From: Gonapodya prolifera JEL478
Lineage: Eukaryota; Monoblepharomycota; Monoblepharidomycetes; Monoblepharidales; Gonapodyaceae
DNA length: 64,000 bases
Direction of reading: 5' to 3'
NCBI GenBank assembly: GCA_001574975.1
Contig: KQ965758.1
Coordinates: 328,096 to 392,095, forward strand
A model generated the notes under the pieces. The model did no database searches. It was not told the origin of the DNA and saw only the letters and a program-made list of their open reading frames with translations. Made by a program: the position numbers and the translations under genes. Positions 33,778 to 45,426 of the stretch are shown one piece after another. Numbering within the stretch: the stretch's first letter is position 1; every line of letters begins with the position of its first letter.

Positions 33778-34276
33778 ATGAACGCCATCCCGGACGAAAT
33801 CCTCGTTCGAACTCTTGTTCTCCTCGCCGATAAGAAAGGGTTCTCTACACATGTCCCTTTTGTGTGCCATCGCTTCCGCGAGATACAGTCGACTATCCTC
33901 AAAGGATTGTTAGTTCATTCCGCGGTCCTGTGGTGAACGCTGACCCACCCTGCTTAAAGCATCCACTGTAGACGTCTACGTCTCCGATCACTCCGTGTCC
34001 AATTTCTTGTCTTTAGCAGAAGATTTGCAATTGATGGCGTTCGGGCAGAAGGCCATGGCTGCTTTTCGAAAGAAAATCTCGCCGCTCCAAAGATTCATCG
34101 ACGCTGCTTGGATACCATACCATCTCTGGCAACCAATGGTCCACCTCCGGCAGTCTGATGTACTCGAAGTCGACCGAAGTGAACTTGTTAACGTGATTGA
34201 GCGGGCGGTGAAACGCGCGCTTCCATTCGGCAAGGTTCATTTTGGTGAACTGACTGTCCGAGAGCTCTCGGGATGA
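33778..34276 (+). CDS. F-box-like protein, small or fragmentary
   Basis: The ATG at 33778 gives MNAIPDEILVRTLVLLADKK and then FVCHRFREIQS, a recognisable F-box (PDEIL..VCHRFREI). The frame stops at about 33936, within a likely intron. A second open stretch to 34276 contains VSNFLSLAEDLQLMAFGQKA and FIDAAWIPYHLWQPM and probably continues the protein. I could not find a splice pair in matching phase, so this may be a decayed copy. It is unrelated in sequence to the F-box/Cys-rich gene at 22710. Confidence 0.5.
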
Positions 34277-36340
34277 CGAGGGTGACGAGGATGACGTCAC
34301 TGGCTTCTAGGCGCTTGGACAACATACAGTACGTTTATGAACCCCAGAATGGGGTGGAATGCTTTTTGGGTGGAGGGTACCGCATCGTGAATACATTGGA
34401 TATTGAGTTGCCTTTCATGTAGTATATAGTCAGTATCTGAGGCAGCATTAGAGTGTTCGCATGAAGCCAGAAGTACCGGAGCGCGTCCTTTCACCTAAGT
34501 CAGTCAGAAGAAGCAGCAATGCAGTCTGGCAATGGTTTTGTCCCCTCAGTCGGCGGACATCCTGTTCCACGGTTCCACCTTCCACGCTGGACACTCCTCA
34601 CGTATCACGTGGGGCGGCTGAGCTTGACAGTGGTGTCCTAACACAACAATACACCCACATGCAGCGACTCGCCTGGTGCGACAAGATCCTGCGCTTTGAC
34701 TTGGGCCGACTGAAGTGAGTGCGCGAGGTGAATTCCCGTCCGAGCGGAGGATAAGGGCGCAGCCGAGTACCCGATCCAAGCTCCCGAGGCCGGTTCAAGA
34801 TCCAAAAAAGGCGTCAGGAAGCTGGTCGGTAAGAGTCGCGCCGCAGCTCTTGACCCGGGCGACCGCTTCCAAAGTCGTGCCTTTTGACGACCTCTGTTCT
34901 GTGACAACTGCACTGCAGCACCAGCTCTGATCCTTACATGTCGTGGATGCGGTGGCGAGGCGATGACTGCAGTTTGGCTTCTTCCGTGATTGTTAACTTT
35001 TCCCGACAAAAGTTCGCACTCCGACTAAAAATGACGTCAAGGAAAAAGCACCGAGCAAAAGAAGTTGTTGGATTTGGCTGGAAGAATTCGTCAAATGGTC
35101 CGTGATCAAGATTCCCGACATTTCCGTCACCAAAGCGAGCTCCATCTCGATCGACAGTGCTTAGAAAATCACAGAAGAAGTAATGTACATTTTGAATCTG
35201 CTCCACAAATTCTCATCCTCGGTAAAACGAGCGGGCGTCTCCTTCATCTCCGAAAGATGCGGAACCACACCAAAAGGTGACCCCATACTTCCCGCTCTCC
35301 CCTGATTCGCCGCACTTAGATACTAGAAGTGCACCACGAGGCTCGAAATTCCGAAACCAACGACCGAATGTATTGTTCGGTCTCCTCGAGCACCATCCGA
35401 CCTTTCCTTGCCGCACCCGACGCTCCATTCCACCAAACCAGGACCCAGACAGCTTCTCACTACACGATTGCCTGTTTAAGAAGTGCCCTGTTCCGTTCGT
35501 GACTCGGGGGAGGTCGGGACTAGCGCGACGTCGATGCAGGACTGTGATGAGAGCTCGTTCCGTCTCAAAAAGTGGTTCCGTCTTAAAAAGTGAAAGGTTT
35601 CGTTACATGAGGGAGGAGCTTGGTACTGCGACCGGGATTTCAGTGGCGGTCCGTCCGAATGGGGTGTAATCGTTGTGGTTTGTGGATGGATTGCACCACA
35701 CAAACCGAAACTCGTCACACAAAATGGAACCGCCCCACCACCGCAGCACGTCGGGTTCTGGTCAAACTGGGCATCAAACATCTCTCTCCGCCAAAATCCA
35801 CAATTACTGTCGTTCCCACCTCCGCGTCCCCCTGTCCCCCTCCTCTCCCTTGTCCCCAATCACACCCAATTGCGTACTCGAACGACTTGCACGTATATAT
35901 GATTCATAAATGTGTACCGATAGCATGCTAGTATAAGCCTTGTGGCGTCCAAACGCAGTCGACGTTGTTCCAATGCGAAAATGAGGTGGCGAATCAGTGG
36001 TAGGTGACTTCCTTGTTGTCTCTGCCCACCAGCAGACCCCACAATACGTAGAGCAGTGGCGGAGATGGTTTTCGTGTCAGCCGTGCTCGAAGCAGACGAT
36101 TGGAAGTATCGAACACCACTCACAACACAAACTCCTTCAATCCCTTCCAGATCTTCTTCAACCCGGTCCCCTCTTCGTTTGGAGGACCTCCTGTACGGTG
36201 CCGAGGTACGTACCGACGTCCGGAACTTCCAGCGGTCGAGGTTGATAGGCGGCCGGTGAAGGCTGTGAGTGGGGGGCGAAGCGGTCACGCGGCACGAATC
36301 AATCCAAAAAGCACAACGACTGGGCCACGCGTAAAGTGAT
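34277..36340. other. gene-poor stretch with a possible decayed coding segment
   Basis: Mostly without readable genes. At about 35028-35332 on the plus strand one frame reads WIWLEEFVKWSVIKIPDISV, then a stop, then KITEEVMYILNLLHKF. The periodic hydrophobic pattern on both sides of one in-frame stop suggests a degenerate coding piece, possibly the tail of the F-box-like gene upstream. The remaining ORFs overlap on both strands without preference. Confidence 0.35.
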
Positions 36341-37224
36341 CTATCGACGCCTACGAGGAGTTGTGAGACCGCCTGCTTTCAGTTCGGGATTCGGAGTAGC
36401 AGCAGCGAGAGGAGACGTCGTCGTTGCTCCCGGCACCGGGACACCGCGTTCGGGCTGCGACACGTCCAGCCCCACAGCCGAGTCCGAGTCCGTATGCGCC
36501 AACGACGGCACACCGTCACGTAGTGAACGTCGTCGCCTCCCCGTGTCCCCAGAAAAGTCGTTGGCGGTTCCGTTGGGTATATCGGCGGCTCCTCGGTCGG
36601 CTCGGCTCAGAGGTATGGCGACCGGCGTGCTCCCTGCTGCACTGGAAGACCCAAAGACGCCGTGGGTAGAGTGCATGGCCGGGTCGGTCGAATGTACCCC
36701 GACGGTGGTCCCTGAGACCCAGGTGCGGGATGGGACGGGGGCGGGCAGGATTTGCAGCAACAGCCGTGCGTACGTGCGGGTAAGATAGGGACACCATGAA
36801 ATCGTCAGTAAGGAGCGACGTCAGAGCGTGGAGGGTTGCGATTCCGTGTGTTCCCAATCCCATCGGATGGCTTTGCAAATTCTACGAGCCTCTCTTTTCC
36901 TGTTCCTTTCCGCTGCCCATCCCCATCCGGGAGCTCCCGCGCCAGTCATCACCAGAGTCGTACGGATTGCTGCGACGGGACGGCTGCGCAAAACATCACA
37001 TGATCGAGAAAAGCCCCACCCATTCCCTTCCTTCCTTCACCCATCCGTCCGAAACCTTCCGGCCGCGCCATCAACGCTCTACGCAGCAAGCACGGCAACG
37101 TACCTCCTTTCTCATCGCGCGCCGTGTTCGCAGTGGTGTGGGTGTCGTCCCCGTCGTCGCCTCCGAACACGGCTCCACCCCCGCCCCCGCCCGAGTCGAA
37201 GCCTGAGGGTCCGTCGTCGGCCAT
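36341..37224 (-). CDS. low-complexity hypothetical protein, spliced
   Basis: Unrecognised. Exon 1 (37224-37104) reads MADDGPSGFDSGGGGG and continues through GGDDGDDTHTTANTARDEK to a GTACGT donor. Downstream on the same strand a frame ending at 36341 reads LLLQILPAPVPSRTWVSG and then HGVFGSSSAAG, with a Ser/Pro/Arg-rich tail finishing in RRRR. The middle splice sites between about 36960 and 36780 are not resolved, and an intermediate exon (KERLVEFAKPSDGIG) is possible. Acidic Gly-rich start and basic end are typical of disordered proteins; no function is suggested. Confidence 0.4.
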
Positions 37225-38373
37225 GAGGGAGGGAGATGAGGAGTGGTGGTGGAGGGAGGGGAGGGGAGGTGGGAGGAGAGGGTTTTACAAGGAAACTTTT
37301 GGCGTCAGTCCGACGGCTCGCAGTATTAGCCCCGTTTCATATATTGCGGAGCAAATTTACAGGGAGGCAACTTGAGTTGACTTGGAGCTTTGAAGATGGA
37401 GACTTTGCTTATCGTTGCAGTTTTGGGACTCTGTGCAAACGCCCAGTACTGCCCATCATCTGGCCCCTTTCGGCGCACATCATGATTCTAAAATATGTTT
37501 CTGTTGGTCGTAGGAACATCATCTGTGTAACCGAAACATGTTTCTGCCTCTTACAGTAGCAAGTGTTGTCCAAAACATGTTTCAGGGTAGCATACTTAAA
37601 AGCAACGCAAAGCTATTTGCGGCTAGATGTGAGAAGTCATGTCTCGCGATCTAAATGGTGCACTTGACAAGTGACGCTTGTCGGAGCGCGGCGAGAGTGT
37701 CGCATCGTCATTCTACCCAACTTAGACACGCTGACAGACTCACTGCGATCACTTGACAGCCTCTCATCGTAGTTGAATGTATCGTTGTTGCCATTGCCCT
37801 TTTGTCGATGATTTGCCTTTTTAGTGATGCCATGGAGAACACCAACTCGAAACATGTTTTGAAGACTCCTTGCGGGAAAAACACGCGTGGTCCTCACGGT
37901 GCGTTCCAGAACGCGATACAGCGGACAGCTTGCAAATAAACGTTAGTACGAGACCATTCGGACCCCGGCAGAACGACAAAATCATCCAAAATCACAGGAG
38001 CACACCGGCTGAATTCTCGGCACAACCTGTTTATGCGAGAAGTCCGCGGGTCACCTGCCGGACCAAAAAGGCATCCGTCTCTCCTAAGCAGCAAGTTCAC
38101 ATCCGATGGACAGCCCCATCGTGCGCGCAGTGTTTTCTTTCGTCGGCGTCTTTGTCTGGATCGGCACAGACAAGAAATACCCAAAGACCTGGTGAGGGCC
38201 TCGATCCTCTTCTTTCCAATCGATCCACCCCAACAACAACAACCCGGAAATAAAGGAACCTGCAGCGTCTCGGCTTTTCGTGGCTTGTCAAGCGGCTCCT
38301 GTGTGAGCGATGCGTTGTCGCCACTCTTCCCCATGTACCTGTGTGCTGACCACGCCACGTCCGACATCAATTA
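37225..38373. other. gene-poor stretch with repeated GAAACATGTTT palindromes
   Basis: The 12-bp palindrome GAAACATGTTTC occurs at 37533-37544, with near copies at 37572-37583 and 37849-37860. Near 38105 a short frame reads MDSPIVRAVFSFVGVFVWIG, a possible membrane-anchor start for the esterase gene downstream, but its splice phase does not fit the next exon. Confidence 0.45.
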
Positions 38374-40314
38374 GCCCAACCGTCCCCTCCGCCCGTCGAT
38401 GGAAAATACCCTCCGCGCCAGAAACGCCGCGCACCTGCACCCCCGCACGACATCACAATCGAGCAGGTCCTGGTTCCCCGCGTCGCTCTCCCCGGACTCG
38501 ACAAGAACCCCATCGCGGAGCCCATGGAGGCAGAGTGGATCGCATCGGCGAAATGCAATGACGCAAGCCCAGTCGTATTGTGGTCGCATGGCGGCGCGTA
38601 CGTCGTCGGTGAGAAGGAGATGGCGAGGCAGCATGTGTATGGACTGGCGAGGGCCGGAATTAAGGTGGGATTCAGCTTGTCCGTGTGGGCAGTGCGACGT
38701 CATCTCACGTTCTTTTGGTGACCCTGACGTAGACACTTAGTATAGAATACAGGTGAGGTGTCACATCCTGTTCGACACGAACCCACCATTCAAGCGCGAC
38801 AGATGCTCACCGTTGCAAATGTCGCGACGATCCGCAGACTTGCCCCCGAAAACACATACCCAGACGCCCTCCTCGACGCTTACTCCGGGTACCAATACTT
38901 GCTCAAACAGGGCGTGAAGCCTGAGCGGATCGTCATTGCTGGTGCGCCTGTGTTTTCGTTCCGACTGCACGACGTCAGATCAGGGCTTAGGAACATGCCT
39001 CGCCCGCCCTCCCACTCGTGAATGTATGCAGGTGAATCCGCCGGTGGTGGACTCACGCTTTCTCTCGCCATATACCTCCGCGACCACGGCGTTCAACTAC
39101 CAGCTGGTGAGTTTCCTCAACCACACCACCTTACCACCATTTCTTCCCCTGGCTACAATTCTCACCAATCGCTTTCCGCCCCCACCCCTCCACGCCCACC
39201 AAAAAGGCATAACCGTCTTCTCACCCTGGGTCGACCTCACCCACTCCACGCCAACCATGTACATCGCCCACGAGTTCGCATGCGACATTCTCCCGCAACT
39301 TCCCAAAGAGGGCCGCGCCGGAGCGCACCCGGCGGCAAAGTATACGGGCGTGGACAAGTACGCGGAGAGGAGGATGGTCCCGACGGTTTCGCCGCTTTTT
39401 GATGGGGAGAAGGGGTTGCCGCCGCAGTTGGTGAGTTTCCGTGATTGGGGGTGGGTGTGTTGTTGGCATGTTTGCATGTTTTCTCACAATTCTCCTTGAC
39501 ATCCGCTTGGTGTGCATGCCTAAAGATCACGACGGGAACGCACGATCGCCTCCTCGCCGAATCCATCGCGTACGCGCTCACGAGGCAGGACCGCGGCGAC
39601 GTTGTGCAGCTCGAAATCTAGTACGTTTTCCCTTCTTCGTGTACACTCCCATGCCGTGTGTCATTCATATCACCAACGTCCCCTCCCCCCTCCTTCGCCC
39701 CCGTTTAGCGAGAACCAACCACACGTGTTCCAACTCTTCGACTGCAAGCCCACGCAGACGTCGTATGCGCGGTTGCTCGAGTTTGTGACCACCGTGACCG
39801 AAGGGAAGGATGTCCAAGTGAGTGGGTGGGCAAGTGCTGATGGTGGAACGTGGTGGGAGGGGATCGGTCGGTGCTATTCGCACTTGGGCGTCGTTCTCGC
39901 TTCGGGAGAGTACTCCGCTCCGCGGCGATTTCGCCTCAGACGGGAGTATGCGCCCTGCGCTGGATCGCTCGCGCTTCACTTCGCGAGGATATCTCGCCGC
40001 CAGTGAAGAGCCTTGTCCGGCGGTATCGCGCCTAGGCCTCGGTCTTTGTCAGCGCTTCTTGCTTATTATACCTCGATACTAACCCCCTTCCCACGCCCAC
40101 CCAGCCCTCCGCCACCGAACTCTCGGACCCCAGGTCAGGCCCCGTCATCGCCACCAGCGTGCCGTTCTCCAACATTCGTGACCGTCTGGCGAAGCTGATG
40201 GAACGTGCGACCAAGGACGCGCCGTGGGCTGTGGAGAGAGCCAAGTCGGGCGAAGGTGGGAGCGGGGGCGGGTGGAAGGTGTATGTGGAGGCGGCGGGTG
40301 TGAAGGAGAAGTAG
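38374..40314 (+). CDS. alpha/beta-hydrolase, HSL-type esterase/lipase (5' end unresolved)
   Basis: The supported part starts after an AATTAG acceptor at 38373 with PPPVDGKYPPRQKRRAP and then DITIEQVLVPRVALPGL. WSHGGAYVVG is the oxyanion motif (HGGA for HGGG). A 20-nt exon (38733-38752) supplies TLSIEY and with the next exon restores the family's YRLAPE motif. IAG|ESAGGG holds the nucleophile Ser, TGTHDRLLAE the Asp and NQPHVFQLF the His. Introns also lie at 38942-39031, 39107-39206, 39431-39525, 39621-39708 and 39818-40103. The last one is 286 bp and contains GC-rich repeat sequence shared with other introns here. The C terminus is Gly/Lys-rich. This should be a carboxylesterase of the hormone-sensitive-lipase group; the substrate is unknown. 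The start codon may be at 38310 or 38105. Confidence 0.8.
39885..40060. repeat. GC-rich intronic repeat, copy in esterase intron
   Basis: Within the 286-bp intron. It contains ACTTGGGCGTCG, GAGAGTACTCCGC and GCGCCTAGGCCTCGGTC, which resemble segments inside the long BTB-2 intron (58150-58440) and the intron at 43153-43466. Confidence 0.5.
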
Positions 40315-40667
40315 AGGTAGAGTGGAGTAAAAGGATGTCGCGTCAGTGCTTTGCGACTGTACTACTTGAAGGGATGAGCGGGACGTGATTGGAAGGAGTG
40401 TTGGGGGACGTACAGAAGAATAGAAGACGAGTACTATTTATGTCGGAGCTCGGTAAATATGGATCGGAGTGTGCGTCCGTCAACTGCTACCCTGCAGCCA
40501 GGGGCCGCATCGCACAAGTGGCGAATCCATGCATATTCTTCCGAGATTTGCATCTATGAACGGGAAAACGTGCGACGCTTGCACAAGGGGCGGGTCAAGT
40601 ACGATAGAAAGTCAAGTGTGTTTCGGTGTGTGACAACTGGCAGGACAGCCAACTAATAAACTACCCA
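40315..40667. other. intergenic
   Basis: About 350 bp between plus-strand genes. No specific feature was recognised. Confidence 0.5.
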
Positions 40668-41489
40668 ATGCCCGAAGAGAAGACCGGTCCACGGGGACGC
40701 GGGACGGGCCCAGACAAGCACATGGCCCCAGATTCACTCGCTCGACCACCAGCGGCTCCCTCATCACGTCTCGCAACCAACCTAGGTGGCGCCAACTTCA
40801 AACAGACCACCGCATCGCGATCGCAACAGCCATCGCTCGGATCAAATGCAAGCGCACAGCAGCGACTGAAATTGAGTCGCAGGGTCGATGGTGAGGTCTT
40901 AGAGGCCAGTTTGGCGTCTGCTGCACATCTTGGTGCGAACCGGGGGAAGAAACGTCCTTTGAGGACGTGGGAGATTTAAATGAGAGTTTCCAAGTGCCCA
41001 GGTGTGCTCTTTCATCTGCGAGCCACGCAGCGGCATGGGCGGGGCAAATTTCATGGAACACCCTCGAATCCAGAACGACCAGAAGCAGCTAGAGGAATCG
41101 TCGGAGCGGCAGCGAGCACAAAGACGTGACGACCAATTAATTCCGGATGACGCCGAGAACGCGCCGCCGCCACCTTTGACAAAGCCTCTGCGGAAAATCC
41201 AAAAGCAGTACAAAACGCTCGAGTAGGTTTGGTTGAAAGCCAGCCCTTGTGTACCATCTCTCCGCTGAATCGCTCTGTCAGGGACCTTCTGGGGGCGACC
41301 GGAGCAGCCGAGTCTTTTCGCGAGTTTGCCCCCGTCCCGCGCATCGCCTCCATAACTGTGAGTACGTCACAGCAAATCTTGCGACTGTCTCAATTGGGCT
41401 GTCGCATTGAAGCTGGTCTTACGCAACATTTCAGGACACCGTCAGCTGCGAAGTTGAAGTCTCCTCTTTCGCATGGCCGAGAAGATTAA
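40668..41489 (+). CDS. hypothetical charged protein, 3' end unresolved
   Basis: Unrecognised. The ATG at 40668 gives MPEEKTGPRGRGTG, with SSRLATNLGGANFKQ further on. A donor at about 40887 (GTGAGGTC) leads to an exon with GGANFMEHPRIQNDQKQLEE and PPPPLTKPLRKIQKQYKTLE. A GTAGGT..CTGTCAG intron (about 41224-41281) joins this in phase to DLLGATGAAESFREFAP. GTGAGTACG then leads to DTVSCEVEVSSFAW after a CATTTCAG acceptor near 41433. The repeated GGANF in two exons and the clean phases argue for a real gene. The final exon is unclear. The Lys/Glu/Gln helix may be a coiled coil. Confidence 0.45.
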
Positions 41490-42357
41490 CCATGCCGACG
41501 GCCCGAACACTATCAATCAACATTCTTTGCATGACGAGATCGACAGTCTTGCCAAGGGTGATGCGTACGTTGTCCTCAGAATTTCGCTTTAGTGAACTGA
41601 GTACCTTACGTCCCATCACAGTGTAATAAGCGGCACCAATTATGGAAAGTATCGAAACCAACACTTTGTCAGACTTGTGGGCGAAATTCTCACTGCTCGC
41701 AAGCATCGTGGTAAGTTTCGCGACGTCAAGCACGGAAGAGCAACATTCACAAGTTCTTTCGGCAATGTCTTATATATAATATATATAATAAGGAGAACCC
41801 GCATAAGCTTGTCATGCAACATTCTAATATATTCCAGTGACATCCTGAGTGTCGGGAACGTGCTTGGGCGCTTTCGCAACGTGAGTTCCGCCCAAGGACC
41901 ACGCTCGGTCTGATGCTTATACCCGTGCCAAGACATTCTGTGAAGTCGGCCGGCCGGGGAAACACACGGATACCGTTTTCGCAGCAGCTCGAGCAGCGCG
42001 TGCAGTGTTGAAAGTGATGAGCAGGGGGTGACGGCAGTGTGACAGGTACGCACGCCAAGACGAGGATTGGCCGACGTGATAGGACAGGTACGTCACGCGC
42101 GAAGCGACGGCGGAAGGGACCGCACGGTCGCGGGATCCGGCGCAGTCCTGACGCATTACCACGCTCTGCCTCACTCGCATCTCCTCCGCCCTGCCGCGCA
42201 TTCTCGACCTCTTTCCAAATCGGGACATGATCAGGGTCTGGTGCTGCGCCCTGTTACCGGAACTTTTTGTCGGGTGCAGGGGCACACCTCGTTCTCCCTT
42301 CGCCTGTCCACGCACCCACCCGCTCCACTCCCCCACGCGCACCGCACGCCGCACGCG
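41490..42357. other. gene-poor stretch with weak coding fragments
   Basis: Short plus-strand pieces such as MAEKINHADGPNTINQ (from 41472) and NYGKYRNQHFVRLVGEIL (about 41640-41700) look protein-like, the latter OB-fold-like. They could be exons of a small gene, but no consistent splicing was found. The rest is presumed promoter of the next gene. Confidence 0.35.
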
Positions 42358-45300
42358 ATGCCGCGTACCGCACTCGCACTGGCCCTCGCGCTCCTCGCCG
42401 CACTCGCCGCACACCCCGTGCAGGCTGCGTGGCGCGACTGGGGAATTCTTGGGGGAGGGAAGGGAGGCGACACGGGCGTGCTGTTGGTGTACTCGGGCGA
42501 GGGCTGCATCGGTGCGTGGGTGTGGGGCGGCGATGGCGGGGAAACGCGGGAGTGATGGACAGGATTGGTTGGTGGGACGGGACGAGTGGCGCGACGCGCA
42601 CGGGCGGACACCCGGACGCGAGGGGAGGGCGAAGGCGACTCAGTGGTGGCACAGTCACGTGGATGAGCAGGCGATGCGGGGGCAGGTCGCGTCGGTCTGC
42701 CGAGGATCAGGCGTGGAGGGACGTGCGGGGCTCGCATCGTCGTGAAGCACGAGTGACAGGATCCTCCGTTTCGCGCTTCACCTCTCGCTAACCCCACTCT
42801 CCCTCTATATTCCGCCCCCTTCCGCCCGTCCGTGCGCACCCACTGCCGCCATCCAGGCTCTCCCGACGCATTCTACCTCTCCCACGCCAACTCCCGCCCC
42901 TCTTCCTCCTCCTCCCCCTCTTCCCCCTCCTCATTCTCCACCTGCGTCGACTCAATCCTCCACCTCGAATGCACATCCTCCCACATCTCCTACTCCTCCC
43001 CCTCCTTCGCCGGTTCCTCGCCCGCTGCTCCCGTCTGGGGGTCCAAGAGGGAAGGGTGTGTCAGGGGGCACGCGAGCGTGTCCACCGTGATTGAGCAGGT
43101 GGAACTGAGGTTGAAGGAGGAGAGTGGGCCGTTGGTGGTGCAGAATGGAGGTGTGTATGCGAGAGACGAAACGGAACGAGGCGGATGCCGAGTGGAGTGG
43201 AGGCGAGCGGTGCGAGCGCAGCGGGGACGCCGAGGCCTAAGCGCCGGAAGGCGCTGACCGAGGCTGTCGTGCGACGGAGTCGCGTAGGCGAGTTCTTACC
43301 GGAGCGGGAGAGTCCCCGCGCGAAGCGATGACCGATGGCCGAGGAGGTCGCAAGAAGCTCTCATATTTTGCGACGCGCCGAGAGCGTGGATCGAGGCCCA
43401 AGCCCAAGTGCGGGAGAAATGACCGAGGGAGCTCAACCTGGATAATGAACCTATGCGCACGCGGAGTGTGTATTCATCGTGGACGCGAATATCCCACTCG
43501 GTGCGGATGCATCAGCCGGAGGCGCACACTCGTGCTTGATACCACCACTGCATTCCGATTTCCGTCGTGCTACTCCCACTCACCCTTCTTCCCCCAATAT
43601 CCTACCTCCCACCAGCACCCTTCCTCCCCGCCTCCCCCCTCTTCTCCATCCGCACCACCTTCTCACCCCCTACCTCCTCCCTCCTCCCTTCCTTCACCTC
43701 CCCCGCCTCCGCTTCCGGGTGTGCCCGCCACGCCCTCCGCGACACTGAAGCGTGGCTCGCCCATGGCGAGTGCGCACCGCTGTGGACGTTGCCAGAGGCC
43801 AGGGGGCTTGAGGTTAGGTATTGGGTCAGGAATGATTGCGGGGAGGGGTGGAGGTGGTATAAGGTGCGTTGCGTTTTGGGGGGTGGGCGAGCGGGGATTG
43901 GGGCGACGGGGTGCTTGCGGGCTAGAAACGGACGAGAGGTATCCTGCAATCGCATGTGGCACAGAGTTCCGAAACAGCAGATTCGTTCTTTGATCTTTGA
44001 CGTGCATCACTGACCCCACTCCGCTCCACTCCATCCATTCTAGGACCCCGACTGCACCGAACATGTCGGCGGCGGATCCTACTTGCCCTTTGGCGGGTGC
44101 TTTGAGAGCGTGGACGGGTTTACGATTGATGGATGGTGCGTTGGTGGTGGATGAGCGTGCACGCATAGATCTTCTCACTATCAAAGACTTGTTGCATAAC
44201 CCGTTCCTTTTCGGCACATCCACTTCACTTCTCCACCCTCCTCCGCCCACCACCCCCCAACAGTGCCTCCTCGACTGCCCCCCTACTGAACGACCCCACC
44301 GCAAAAGACTACCAACCCCCACGCGCCCCCAAACGCATCCCACCGCGCGACACCGCCGGGCACAAGGACCGCCTGCACCGCCGCCAAACCACCGCCGTCA
44401 GCTCGTCCGCGACCTCCTCCGCCGCCGCGCCCACGTCCTCCGCCGCCCCGGCCCAATCCTCGTCCGCAGCCGCACCTTCGTCCTCCGCGGCCGCCGCAAG
44501 CTCATCCTCCGCCGCCGCATCATCCAGCGCCACGTCCTCATCCGCGTCGTCATCCACGACCGCCTCCTCGAGCCGCACCGCGTCCGCGTCCGCGACCGCC
44601 ACGACCGCCACCGCGACTGTCCCCGCGGACTCGGGCGGCACGGGTCTGTCCACGGGCGCCGTCATCGGAATCGCCGTCGGGGGCGCCGCGGGCGCCATCC
44701 TCGTCGGCGGCGGGTTATACGCCATGACAAAGCCCTCGCGCAAGTATACCCCGCCAAAGGGTCTCGGCACCCGCCCGCCCGGAGGTGGCGGGTCGTCCCA
44801 GTACGAGCTCAGTGGGTCCCAGTATGGATCGAGCCGGCTCGGTGGGAGCACGTACGGGTTCGCGTCGCAGGATTCGCTTGTCGACCGGAACCACAGCGTC
44901 CGCCCCACTTACGCTGTTCCCGCAACGGCCGTCATGGGGCAGGCCGGTGGTGGTGGCGGGTACAGCCAAGGAGGGTATGGCCAGTCGGGCCAGCTTAACC
45001 AGAGCCAGGGGTACGGCCAGTCCGGGGCCATGGGCCAGCAGTACCCGGCGACAAACCCCAACGCACCGTATGCCAACATGTTTAGCAACGGGAAGGTGTA
45101 CGCGGTCATGCAGGCGTATGCTGTGAGTTTTGGTCGGTGCTGATTGCTCGGTGTTGAGTTGATCCTAACACAACGTTGCGTGTGAATCCCTCCAGCCAAC
45201 CATGCCCGACGAGCTCCACGTCCAACCCAACGACTCCGTCACGATCGTCGAGCAGTACGAAGACGGTTGGGCGTACGCTACAAACAACACGTCGGGTGCG

Positions 45301-45426
45301 TCCGGCGTCGTGCCTATGGTCACCCTGCTCCCGCCTCAGGGCAACAGCATGGCCATGGGAATGAGCCAGGGAATGGGCAGCGTGGGAAGCCCCCAAAGGA
45401 GCCAGAGCATGAGCAGGAGAATGTGA
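42358..45426 (+). CDS. single-pass membrane protein with mucin-like stalk and cytoplasmic SH3 domain
   Basis: The ATG at 42358 starts a signal peptide, MPRTALALALALLAALAAHP. The extracellular part follows in several exons: SPDAFYLSHA (from 42857), CVFIVDANIPLGADASAGG (from 43467), HALRDTEAWLAHGECAPLW and RYWVRNDCGEGWRWYK, then DPDCTEHVGGGSYLPFGG. It carries scattered Cys. A long Ser/Ala/Thr tract (about 44390-44630) looks like an O-glycosylated stalk. TGAVIGIAVGGAAGAILVGG is the membrane helix, followed by a basic stop-transfer (KPSRKY). The cytosolic part is Gly/Ser/Tyr/Gln-rich. It ends in an SH3 domain split by an intron at 45123-45195: AVMQAYA|PTMPDELHVQPND, with EQYEDGWAYATN downstream. 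Intron edges around 43560-43620 and 44140-44270 are provisional. The layout suggests a wall or osmotic sensor (inference). Confidence 0.75.
43153..43466. repeat. intron with GC-rich repeat sequence
   Basis: A 314-bp intron (GGT|GTGTAT..GCGGAG). It contains AGCGCAGCGGGGACGCC, then GAGGCCTAAGCGCC, AAGGCGCTGACCGAGG. Read in reverse these resemble CTCGGTCAGCG, GGCGCTTAGGCCTCGG and CGCTGCGCTCGC in the BTB-2 intron at 58335-58385. Confidence 0.55.

Noticed and set aside
43997-44998. 333-codon ORF within the SH3 membrane protein gene
   Set aside because: Arg/His/Pro-rich shadow of the Ser/Ala stalk exon in another frame.
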